Positions 41,564-49,251 of a DNA stretch of 64,000 bases are shown piece after piece (position 1 is the first letter of the stretch; the number at the start of each line of letters is the position of its first letter). The stretch covers positions 118,940-182,939 of the forward strand of contig NZ_QARE02000011.1 of assembly GCF_003052515.2 (NCBI RefSeq), written 5' to 3'. Made by a program: the position numbers and the translations under genes. A model generated the notes under the pieces. The model was given only the letters and a program-made list of their open reading frames with translations, searched no databases and was not told where the DNA came from. The stretch is from Pseudomonas sp. RIT409 (lineage in GTDB: Bacteria; Pseudomonadota; Gammaproteobacteria; Pseudomonadales; Pseudomonadaceae).

Positions 41564-41878
41564 TCAGGCCTGGATACCGGTGATTTTGATCTCGGTGAAC
41601 CACTGGCGGTGGCCCATACGCTTCATGTGGTGCTTACGGCGACGGAACTTGATGATGCGGACCTTATCGTGACGGCCTTGCGACACGACTTCAGCCGAAA
41701 CGGTAGCACCGGCAACGACTGGAGCGCCGATATTGACGTCGTCACCGTTGCCAACCAGCAGAACGCGGTCGAAGGTAACGGTTTCGCCAGTAGCGACTTC
41801 CAGTTTTTCAATTTTCAGGTATTCACCTGGGGCGACTTTGTACTGCTTGCCACCAGTAACGATTACTGCATACGACAT
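41564..41878 (-). CDS. rplU: 50S ribosomal protein L21
   Basis: Encodes a 104-residue protein ([26 protein letters not shown]). The basic C-terminal [24 protein letters not shown] is typical. First gene of the rplU-rpmA operon, divergent from ispB. Confidence 0.98.
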   Translation of the reverse strand: MSYAVIVTGGKQYKVAPGEYLKIEKLEVATGETVTFDRVLLVGNGDDVNIGAPVVAGATVSAEVVSQGRHDKVRIIKFRRRKHHMKRMGHRQWFTEIKITGIQA

Positions 41879-42011
41879 GGTATATCTCCGAAAATCCTGC
41901 TCACCCAGCTCTTTATAGGAAGAGTATCGGCTGGCATGGCTGCATGCGGCTGGAAAGGCTCATCATGCAATTGCGTAAGGCAGGTGCTGCCCAGGAAAGT
42001 TAGGGTGCGCG

Positions 42012-42040
42012 ATTGTACGCAAGGCGCGGCACCCTTGCAA
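42012..42040 (-). promoter_or_regulatory. Sigma-70 promoter of rplU-rpmA
   Basis: On the minus strand TTGCAA (42040-42035) and TACAAT (42017-42012) are 17 bp apart. This leaves a leader of about 130 nt before rplU. The long leader could carry regulation. Confidence 0.75.
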
Positions 42041-42120
42041 GCGGCCTTACGTCACGCCTTGACAGGGTGGGGCCTGCCACCTAGCATGCCGCGCAACCCT
42101 GTACGGAGCACGCCTCGCTG

Positions 42121-43089
42121 ATGCAACCTCAAGCCTTCTATCGCGCTGTGGCAGACGACTTTACCGCCGTCGACCACATTATCAAGAAGCAGCTGACGTC
42201 GCGCGTGCCGCTGGTCTCCAAAATCGGCGACTACATCACCTCCGCTGGCGGCAAGCGCCTGCGCCCGCTGCTGGTGCTGCTGTGCGGCAAGGCCTTGGGC
42301 AGCGGCGGGGACAATCTGCGGCTGCTGGCCGCCACCATTGAATTCCTGCACACCGCCACGCTCCTGCATGACGACGTCGTCGACATGTCGGGCATGCGCC
42401 GGGGGCGTTCCACCGCCAATGCCATGTGGGGCAATGCGCCAAGCGTGCTGGTGGGTGATTTCCTCTACTCCCGGTCGTTCGAGATGATGGTCGAACTGGG
42501 CTCGATGCCGGTGATGAAGATCCTGTCCCAGGCCACACGGGTCATTGCCGAAGGGGAAGTCCTGCAACTGTCCAAGGTTCGCGACGCCAGCACCACCGAA
42601 GAGACCTACATGGAAGTGATTCGCGGCAAGACGGCCATGCTGTTCGAAGCCTCGACCCACAGCGCCGCCGCACTCGCTGAAGCCAGCCCCGACCAGCGTG
42701 AAGCCTTGCGCACGTTCGGCGATCACCTGGGCGTGGCGTTCCAGTTGGTGGACGACTTGCTCGACTACCGCGGCGATGCCGAAACCATGGGTAAGAACAT
42801 CGGTGACGATCTGGCGGAAGGCAAACCGACCTTGCCACTGATCTACACCATGCGCGAAGGCACTCCCGAGCAAGCGGCGCTGGTCCGTAAAGCCATTCAG
42901 AAAGGTGGCCTGGAAGACCTCGACGCCATCCGCGAAGCCGTGGAACAGTCCGGGGCGCTGGACTACACCGCCAAGTTGGCCCGCGACTACGTGGCTCGCG
43001 CCATCGCCTGCCTGGACGTCTTGCCAGCCAGCGAATACCGTGATGCGCTGGTCGAGCTGAGCGAGTTCGCTGTCGCGCGCACGCACTGA
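42121..43089 (+). CDS. ispB: Octaprenyl/nonaprenyl diphosphate synthase
   Basis: Encodes a 322-residue trans-prenyltransferase that makes the side chain of ubiquinone. The first aspartate-rich motif is DDVVD at 84-88 and the second DDLLD near 211-215. GGKRLRP near 43-49 binds the diphosphate. Pseudomonas ubiquinone is usually Q-9, so the product is probably the nonaprenyl chain; the sequence alone does not show it. Confidence 0.96.
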   Translation: MQPQAFYRAVADDFTAVDHIIKKQLTSRVPLVSKIGDYITSAGGKRLRPLLVLLCGKALGSGGDNLRLLAATIEFLHTATLLHDDVVDMSGMRRGRSTANAMWGNAPSVLVGDFLYSRSFEMMVELGSMPVMKILSQATRVIAEGEVLQLSKVRDASTTEETYMEVIRGKTAMLFEASTHSAAALAEASPDQREALRTFGDHLGVAFQLVDDLLDYRGDAETMGKNIGDDLAEGKPTLPLIYTMREGTPEQAALVRKAIQKGGLEDLDAIREAVEQSGALDYTAKLARDYVARAIACLDVLPASEYRDALVELSEFAVARTH

Positions 43090-43107
43090 CACGCGCTCGT
43101 TCTGCTG

Positions 43108-43134
43108 AAGCCCGTCCTTGCGACGGGCTTTTTT
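43108..43134 (+). terminator. Intrinsic terminator of ispB
   Basis: AAGCCCGTC / GACGGGCTT with a CTTGC loop is followed by TTTT, 18 bp after the ispB stop. Confidence 0.95.
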
Positions 43135-43255
43135 GTAGCCGCGGGATTTACACGATCGACACGCCGCACGGCACTATCACGACGAGAAGCCCTGATACAG
43201 ATCAACCCGGCAACAGAATGCGAATTAATCTCAAATAGATCCTTGCTATTTCAAA

Positions 43256-43274
43256 GATAAGAATTATTCTCATT
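43256..43274 (+). promoter_or_regulatory. Fur box upstream of the small iron-regulated gene
   Basis: GATAAGAATTATTCTCATT matches 12 of 19 bases of the Fur consensus GATAATGATAATCATTATC. The reverse strand reads AATGAGAATAATTCTTATC, close to known Pseudomonas Fur sites. It is 23 bp before the start codon, where bound Fur would block transcription. Confidence 0.75.
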
Positions 43275-43297
43275 GGAGTCTTTCAAGGAGAACGAAC

Positions 43298-43540
43298 ATG
43301 ACTTATCTGATTGATGCCTGGCTGGACCGGCCGCATCCTTACTTGCGTATCCTGCACCGCGAAACCGGCGAGGTGTGCGCCGTGCTGGAGGCAGAGGCAC
43401 TGGATGAACTGCGGGATCAGGGTGATCTGGACGTGCATAGCCTCAGTTCGTGCGAGCCGGGAGTGCAGAAGGAAATGGTGCGCAGCCTGTTTCTCTTCTG
43501 CTATGCCCGCGCGTTACGGCCAGCGTGTGAACTTCACTGA
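43298..43540 (+). CDS. Small conserved Pseudomonas protein, PA4570-like, iron-regulated
   Basis: Encodes an 80-residue acidic protein (MTYLIDAWLDRPHPYLRILHRETGEVCAVLE) with a cysteine-containing C-terminus. It is preceded by AAGGAG at a good distance. From memory it resembles the PA4570 protein beside ispB in P. aeruginosa, a gene repressed by iron. No signal peptide or membrane helix is seen. The Fur box upstream supports iron control. Function is unknown. Confidence 0.82.
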   Translation: MTYLIDAWLDRPHPYLRILHRETGEVCAVLEAEALDELRDQGDLDVHSLSSCEPGVQKEMVRSLFLFCYARALRPACELH

Positions 43541-43543
43541 TGG

Positions 43544-43603
43544 CAGAAAAAAAGCCGGGCATCGCCGATGGGGCCCCCAAGGCCCACACGGCGATGCCCA
43601 GCT
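43544..43603 (-). terminator. Intrinsic terminator of fklB
   Basis: On the minus strand a long stem (AGCTGGGCATCGCCG with CGGCGATGCCCGGCT, one mismatch) carries a GC-rich inner loop and ends in a run of seven or more T. It lies directly after the fklB stop and beside the small gene end, so it serves two converging genes. Confidence 0.9.
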
Positions 43604-43622
43604 TAGGCTTGAGACGTGAAGC

Positions 43623-44240
43623 TTAGAGCACGTCAAGCAGTTCGACGTCGAATACCAGTACGCTGTGCGGCGGAATGCTGCCAACGCCTTGAGCGCCATA
43701 CGCCAGTTCGCTCGGCACATGCAGACGCCATTTGCTACCCGCTTTCATCAGTTGCAGGGCTTCCGTCCAGCCGGCGATCACGCCGCCCACCGGAAATTCC
43801 GCCGGTTGACCACGATCGTAGGAACTGTCGAACACAGTGCCGTCGATCAGCGTGCCGTGGTAGTGAGTCCGCACGTTGCTTTCGCGGGTAGGCTGGGCGC
43901 CTTCACCTTGGGTAATCACTTCGAATTGCAGACCGGAGGCCAAGGTCGTCACGCCTTCACGCTTGGCGTTTTCTGCCAGGTAGGCTTTGCCCTCGCCCGC
44001 CGCGGCTTCGGCTTTGGCAGCGGCTTCGGCCTGCATGATTTCGCGGATGACTTTGAAGCTGGCGGCCATGTCTTCCTGGTTGACACGGCTTGGCTGGCCA
44101 CCGAAGGCGTCCGTAAGGCCGGCCAGGATGGCGTCCAGGCTGACACCCGGCGGCGGGTTGTCGCGCAACTGGTCGCCCAACTGGCGGCCAATGCCGTAGC
44201 TGACGCGGGTCTCGTCGGTGGACAGATTGACTTCGGACAT
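43623..44240 (-). CDS. fklB: FKBP-type peptidyl-prolyl cis-trans isomerase FklB
   Basis: Encodes a 205-residue isomerase. An N-terminal helical dimerisation region (about 1-95, with an alanine/glutamate-rich stretch) precedes the FKBP domain (about 118-205): NVRTHYHGTLIDGTVFDSSYDRG, then FPVGGVIAGWTEAL, then IPPHSVLVFDVELLDV. No signal peptide, so it is of the cytoplasmic FklB type and not periplasmic FkpA. Confidence 0.92.
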   Translation of the reverse strand: MSEVNLSTDETRVSYGIGRQLGDQLRDNPPPGVSLDAILAGLTDAFGGQPSRVNQEDMAASFKVIREIMQAEAAAKAEAAAGEGKAYLAENAKREGVTTLASGLQFEVITQGEGAQPTRESNVRTHYHGTLIDGTVFDSSYDRGQPAEFPVGGVIAGWTEALQLMKAGSKWRLHVPSELAYGAQGVGSIPPHSVLVFDVELLDVL

Positions 44241-44327
44241 GATGCTGCTCCGCTTGAAGAACGCCCGCGGGCGCCCTGAACTAAAAGGCCGAGCAGCCTA
44301 GCACAAGCCACCATGCGCGGTCATGAC

Positions 44328-44633
44328 CTACCACGCCGAGCGGATTGACAGCGGCACGCGCACCGTCTGCTCTTCGCTGTCGCGGATGCCGCACATTTCG
44401 TCGTGAACCACCGCATGCACCAAATTGAAAGGCAATGGTGTGATGGCACGCAGTAGTTCCCGGGCATGTTCGACAGAGCGCAGGTGCAGGGTTTTGCCTT
44501 GAGCATCGATGAGCGGGTGGGCTGCGCCATGCATGCGCGCTTCAAGCAGGTAAATGCCGCCTTCGATCGAGATGAGATTGAGTTCGTCGATACGACCGGC
44601 GCTGGCGTGGTCGGTCAGTTCCTGAAGATTCAT
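44328..44633 (-). CDS. DUF6482-type conserved protein
   Basis: Encodes a 101-residue protein starting MNLQELTDHASAGRIDELNLISIEGGIYLLEARM. The rest (LIDAQGKTLHLRSVEHARELLRAI) recalls the DUF6482 family of Pseudomonas. The start 44633 is chosen for this N-terminus. No signal peptide, membrane helix or known catalytic motif. Function is unknown. Confidence 0.75.
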   Translation of the reverse strand: MNLQELTDHASAGRIDELNLISIEGGIYLLEARMHGAAHPLIDAQGKTLHLRSVEHARELLRAITPLPFNLVHAVVHDEMCGIRDSEEQTVRVPLSIRSAW

Positions 44634-44795
44634 GAGAACGTCCTCGCTGATCCAGGATGAAGATGAACGAATCACAAGTCTCGCTCAGTCTTGCCAGAGT
44701 ACAAGGCCGAGAGGTGGCCGCTGGTCCGTTTGACGCATTCAGAAGCATCCCTTGCAGCACCGGCCGGCAGCTGCAAGGCATGCGACGACCAGGGT

Positions 44796-45284
44796 TCAAT
44801 GCTTGGTCAGTTTGTCCAGGTAGCCCATCGCAAACGCCGACACAACGAAGGTCATGTGAATGATCACGTACCACATCAGGTACTGGGTTTCGATGTTCTT
44901 GGCGTCCATGAATACGCGCAGCAGGTGGATGGACGAAATGGCGACGATAGAGGCAGCGACTTTCATCTTCAGGGAAGAGGAGTCCATCTTGCCGAGCCAG
45001 TTGAGCTTTTCCTTGGTTTCGTCGATGTCCAACTGCGAAACGAAGTTCTCGTAGCCGGAAATCATCACCATCACCAGCAAGCCGCCCACCAGCGCCATGT
45101 CGATCAACGACAGCAGCACCAGGATCAGGTCAGACTCGGCCAGCGAAAACACATTGGGCAGAACGTGGACGATTTCCTGAAAGAACTTCAGCGCCAGCGC
45201 CAGCAGCCCCAGAGACAGACCAAAATAGATCGGCGCCAGCAACCAGCGCGATGCGTACATGGCATTTTCGATAAAACGTTCCAT
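44796..45284 (-). CDS. YqhA/UPF0114 family inner-membrane protein
   Basis: Encodes a 162-residue protein ([38 protein letters not shown]) with three or four membrane helices at about 13-35, 52-75, 108-125 and 135-155. The [14 protein letters not shown] block and [30 protein letters not shown] are diagnostic of the UPF0114 (TIGR00645) family. The role is unknown. Confidence 0.9.
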   Translation of the reverse strand: MERFIENAMYASRWLLAPIYFGLSLGLLALALKFFQEIVHVLPNVFSLAESDLILVLLSLIDMALVGGLLVMVMISGYENFVSQLDIDETKEKLNWLGKMDSSSLKMKVAASIVAISSIHLLRVFMDAKNIETQYLMWYVIIHMTFVVSAFAMGYLDKLTKH

Positions 45285-45456
45285 TGAAGCTCACAGTTAA
45301 TTGAAAGCTCGCGAGTATAGGGCGAAGGCTGCAGAGCACAACCCATCGCGACAAGAGTTGAAACAATTAACCGGGAAATGCAGGCGGACACTGCACGGAC
45401 ACCGCGTGGTAGCCCCACACAACCGGCCCACGCAGCGCCCGCCAATGCACGTCAGG

Positions 45457-45789
45457 TCAGTGACCAGGGGAAGGCCGATGGCCAGTTGAAGCGCCACCGT
45501 TGATCCTTCGCAGCTCACCTTGCAGATGAAGGCTCCAGATCGGAATCTCTTCTGCCGTTTGATAACCGTGCAGCGCAAGGCTTTCGGCTATCGCGTCCAG
45601 GACCGATTCTGCCGCGACCGGCCCATGAAACGGCCCTTGAGCTTTCAGTGCAGAAGGTTGTTCGCCCGACATCCCGGCGGCGAAGAGTAAGGTCCACAAG
45701 CCGTTATCACCCGAGAGGGGGCGAATCACGCATTCGATACGGGTCACCAGACCCAGGCATTGACGAGTAAGACAGAGGCTGCGCGGCAT
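45457..45789 (-). CDS. Conserved Pseudomonas hypothetical protein
   Basis: Encodes a 110-residue protein beginning MPRSLCLTRQCLGLVTRIECVIRPLSGDNGLWTLLFAAGMSGEQPSALKAQGPFHG. The ATG at 45789 has an excellent GGAGGAG upstream, which settles the start. The N-terminal part has three cysteines. No domain that I can name. It resembles the hypothetical gene that precedes the Lon-like protease in P. aeruginosa. Confidence 0.7.
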   Translation of the reverse strand: MPRSLCLTRQCLGLVTRIECVIRPLSGDNGLWTLLFAAGMSGEQPSALKAQGPFHGPVAAESVLDAIAESLALHGYQTAEEIPIWSLHLQGELRRINGGASTGHRPSPGH

Positions 45790-45915
45790 GGCGAGCTCCT
45801 CCATTGATTGCAGTATTCATTTCCTTGAAACAGCGAAGGAAACGCGTCAGTCCTTTTGACAACTGCTGTAGCCCGACAATATCGAACAAACACCCCCGAG
45901 GAAAAGAGTGAAAAC

Positions 45916-45955
45916 AAAAAAGGGCGCCGAGTGGTCATTTAGCCATCAAACGCCC
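45916..45955 (-). terminator. Intrinsic terminator after the Lon-like protease
   Basis: On the minus strand GGGCG pairs with CGCCC across a 24-base loop that holds a small inner TGATGG/ACCA pairing, followed by six T. It is about 20 bp beyond the stop. The loop is large, so strength is uncertain. Confidence 0.65.
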
Positions 45956-45976
45956 GGTTTTGTTGACGTCAAACCC

Positions 45977-48409
45977 TCAACTCTTCAGTTCAGGCTGTAA
46001 TTGTGGCGCCTCTTTTTCGATCTCCTTGAGGTCATCCTCACTGAGCATTTCGGCGATATCGCGCAACCGGTCCACCACGCGCCCGTTGACAGAGTTCTCC
46101 GGGAATTCTCCGTTTTCGTCCGCTTCGCCGACAGGTTCGCCCACCAGCAGACTCAAGGCCTCGTCGACCTGACGCACCGCGTAGACGTGAAACTGCCCCG
46201 CGCGTACGGCCTGCAGCACACGCTCATCGAGCATCAATGTCGCCACGTTGGCCTGCGGAATGATCGCCCCCTGATCGCCTGTCAGGCCGCGGGCTTCGCA
46301 AAGTCGGAAGAAACCTTCGATCTTCTCGTTCACCCCGCCCACTGCTTGCACTTCACCGAACTGGTTGATAGAGCCCGTGATCGCGAAGCACTGTTTGAGC
46401 GGGGTTTTCGACAAGGCGGAAATCAGCGTGCAGACCTCCCCCAGCGACGCGCTGTCGCCGTCCACGTATCCATAGGATTGCTCCAGCGCAATGCTGGCGG
46501 AGATGGCCAGCGGGAATTCCTGCGCATAGCGACTGCCCAGATACCCGGTCAGGATCATCACCCCCTTGGAGTGAATCGGCTGGCCGAGATTGACCTCACG
46601 CTCGATGTCGACGATGCCGCTGCCTCCGGGATAGACCGTAGCGGAAATCCGCGCCGGCACACCGAACGCCGAGTCGCCCACCTCCAACACCGTCAACCCG
46701 TTACATTTGCCAACGGCCGCGCCTGCGGTGTCGATCAGGATGATTCCAGCGAGCATGTCGTCGAGAATGCGCGCCGAAACACGGCCTGTACGCGTGGCCT
46801 TGGCCTTCAGCGCACGCTCGATGTGCCCGGCATCGGTCCGCTCATCGTTGGCCAGGCTGCGAATGAAGTCGGCTTCACTGACCAGTTGAAACAGGTCGCC
46901 GATGCGCGCCGACAAACGCCCCTGGTGCTCGGCGAGGCGCGCGCTGTAGGTGGCCAGACGCGCCACCGCATCGGCGGTGAGCGGCGCCATCCCCTCCTCC
47001 GAGGTGCGGGTTTTGAGCAACTGGGCAAATTGCTCCAGGCTCTCGTCCACCATCGGAATGTCTTCATCGAAATCCACCAGCACCCGGAACATCTCCTGGA
47101 AGTCCGGATCGAGGTCTTGCAGCGTGTAGTACAAGGACCGCGCGCCGATGATGATGACTTTGACCTGCAAAGGGATGGTCTGCGGTGTCAGCGTGACCGT
47201 GGCAATCCGCCCCAGCTCGCCCAGCGGCGATTCCATTTTCAACTTGCGTGATTGCAGCGAACGCTTGAGTGCGTCCCACACGAAGGGCTCGCTGAGCATT
47301 TTCTCGGCTTCAAGAATCAGAAAGCCGCCGTTGGCGCGATGGAAAGCCCCTGGCCGCAACTGGCGGTAGGTGGTGTACAGCGCGCCCTGATCAGTGCTGT
47401 ATTCGATGCGCCCGAACAGGTTGTCGTAGGTCGGGTGCGGCTCGAAAACCACGGGCGCGCCACCGCTGGCCGAATGCCCCACGACCAGGCTGGGGCAGTA
47501 TTGCTCTTCCAGCAACTTGCGCGCCTGAGCATCGCTCTTGCTGTCATCGACCAGTTGCTCGACCACGGTCTTCAGCAGGTTGACCTGCATCGCTTGCAGG
47601 TACGCGCACACGGCAGCATTTTCGGCGTACTGCTCCGAAAGCGGTGCCAACAAGGGCTGCAATGCCAGAATGATGGTTTCTTCGTTCAACTGGCGAAGCT
47701 GATTGCTGGATTCGCGTTTCCACTGCGGCAGGCTGGCCAGCTCTTCGTTCAGCCGCTCTTCCAGCGCTGAAATATCGCTATGGAACCGTTCACGTTCGGC
47801 ATCCGGCAACTGCGAAAACTCGGCCTCGTCCAGGGCTTTACCATCGAGCATCGGGGTGAAGGCGATATTGCTGCTGTCGCGGTACAGCGCAATGTCCTTC
47901 TCCAGCGCCAGGCGCTCGATGACATCCAGTGCACGGTCATAGCGCTGATTAAAGGCGCGGTCGATGGCGCTCTTCTTCTGCTGGTAGGACGGATGCTCGA
48001 AGACCGCGGGAAAGGTCGACAGAAGATTGTCGATCAGTCCGTTGATGTCTGCCATGAACGCACTGGCACTGCCCGGCGGCAACTCCACCGCACGCGGTTC
48101 GCGCGGCTCGTCGAAGTTATTGACGTAAACCCAGTCGGAGGGGGTCTGCAGGCGCTTGCCTTCCGCTTTGAGGTAGCGCTTGACGAAAGAGAAGCGACCC
48201 GTGCCGGGCTCGCCCATGACGAAAACATTGTAACCGGGGCGCGGCATGGCGACCCCGAACTGTAAGGCCTCGACTGCTCGTTCCTGGCCGAGCACGCCGC
48301 GAAAGGGTTCCAGATCGTTGGTTGTCGTGAAGCTGAACTGTTCAGCGGAAAAGGGACGGGTCAGCGCCTCGGGCGCTAGTCGCAGGCTGGCAGCTACAGA
48401 ATCGGGCAT
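45977..48409 (-). CDS. Lon-like ATP-dependent protease (PA4576 / LonH type)
   Basis: Encodes an 810-residue AAA+ protease related to Lon. The AAA module carries a Walker A with Arg in place of Lys (GEPGTGRF, residues 66-73). A coiled-coil region rich in Glu/Arg lies at about 180-260. The C-terminal Lon protease domain has the catalytic Ser near 652 (DGDSASLGE) and Lys near 694 (GGVNEKIEG), the usual Lon spacing. It lacks the Lon N-terminal substrate domain. Cytoplasmic. Similar proteins occur beside the hypothetical gene downstream in other pseudomonads. Confidence 0.92.
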   Translation of the reverse strand: MPDSVAASLRLAPEALTRPFSAEQFSFTTTNDLEPFRGVLGQERAVEALQFGVAMPRPGYNVFVMGEPGTGRFSFVKRYLKAEGKRLQTPSDWVYVNNFDEPREPRAVELPPGSASAFMADINGLIDNLLSTFPAVFEHPSYQQKKSAIDRAFNQRYDRALDVIERLALEKDIALYRDSSNIAFTPMLDGKALDEAEFSQLPDAERERFHSDISALEERLNEELASLPQWKRESSNQLRQLNEETIILALQPLLAPLSEQYAENAAVCAYLQAMQVNLLKTVVEQLVDDSKSDAQARKLLEEQYCPSLVVGHSASGGAPVVFEPHPTYDNLFGRIEYSTDQGALYTTYRQLRPGAFHRANGGFLILEAEKMLSEPFVWDALKRSLQSRKLKMESPLGELGRIATVTLTPQTIPLQVKVIIIGARSLYYTLQDLDPDFQEMFRVLVDFDEDIPMVDESLEQFAQLLKTRTSEEGMAPLTADAVARLATYSARLAEHQGRLSARIGDLFQLVSEADFIRSLANDERTDAGHIERALKAKATRTGRVSARILDDMLAGIILIDTAGAAVGKCNGLTVLEVGDSAFGVPARISATVYPGGSGIVDIEREVNLGQPIHSKGVMILTGYLGSRYAQEFPLAISASIALEQSYGYVDGDSASLGEVCTLISALSKTPLKQCFAITGSINQFGEVQAVGGVNEKIEGFFRLCEARGLTGDQGAIIPQANVATLMLDERVLQAVRAGQFHVYAVRQVDEALSLLVGEPVGEADENGEFPENSVNGRVVDRLRDIAEMLSEDDLKEIEKEAPQLQPELKS

Positions 48410-48688
48410 CGGACATCCTTACATCAGGCGGGGCAGATGGGGGCATTCTGGCGCTCGGTGCACCAGACTGGCAAGGCAAGAACTGAGGGATTCGTTTTTC
48501 GCACAGGGAAGCGACCTACATGCTCCAAATACTGGGATTACATGAATAAACTGTATTTACCCACGGAACATTCAGAACGTGCCTAAACTCCAACCTGCGC
48601 GGTCGGTAACAATTCGATAAACCGGCCCTCCCTGGCGCCATTCTGGCCAGGCTTCTGACCCTTGGTTGAAACAACAGAGACTAAAGCT

Positions 48689-49177
48689 ATGAAACGGATT
48701 CTTCTTGGTACTCTCCTCGCCGCTGCATCCCTGAACGCTATGGCCCAAGCGCCAGGCGGTCCAGATTGTGGCTGGGGTAACATGCTGTTCGAAGGCCAAC
48801 GCGGCACTCCGGCTCACTTCCTTGCGTCTACCACCAACGGCACCTCCGGTAACGCCACGTTCGGCATGACCTCGGGCACCAACGGCTGCTCCACCAATAG
48901 CGCGCTGACCTATGGCGGCAAATCCTGGTTCGCCATGAACGGCATGATGGATGAGCTCTCCAAAGACATGGCCATGGGCCAAGGTGAAGCGCTGACCACC
49001 TACGCGGTGGTACTGGGCGTCAAACCGGAAGACCGTGCGCACTTCGCTGCTGTCACCCACGAGCACTACTCGCAGATCTTCAACAAGGCAGATGCCACCG
49101 CTGAAGACGTCCACAGCAACACCCTGGACGTGCTGAAAAACGATCCAACGCTGGCCAAATACGCGACACAAGCTTAA
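48689..49177 (+). CDS. DUF3015 family secreted protein
   Basis: Encodes a 162-residue protein with a signal peptide (MKRILLGTLLAAASLNAMA, cleaved before QAPGG). The mature part starts GPDCGWGNMLFEGQRGTPAHFLASTTNGTSGN and has two cysteines, a typical DUF3015 pattern. Likely periplasmic. It precedes a DUF4105 gene by 74 bp on the same strand, a pairing I believe is common. Function is unknown. Confidence 0.88.
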   Translation: MKRILLGTLLAAASLNAMAQAPGGPDCGWGNMLFEGQRGTPAHFLASTTNGTSGNATFGMTSGTNGCSTNSALTYGGKSWFAMNGMMDELSKDMAMGQGEALTTYAVVLGVKPEDRAHFAAVTHEHYSQIFNKADATAEDVHSNTLDVLKNDPTLAKYATQA

Positions 49178-49190
49178 AACGCTACACCAC

Positions 49191-49210
49191 CTGCCCTCTT
49201 CGGAGGGCAG
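49191..49210 (+). terminator. Hairpin between the DUF3015 and DUF4105 genes
   Basis: A perfect 8 bp stem CTGCCCTC / GAGGGCAG with a TTCG tetraloop lies 13 bp after the DUF3015 stop. No T-run follows, so it may partly attenuate or protect the upstream message and allow read-through into the DUF4105 gene. Confidence 0.6.
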
Positions 49211-49251
49211 GCCCCTAATGCCTCTGTCCATTTCTGACTAGTTGCCACTCT

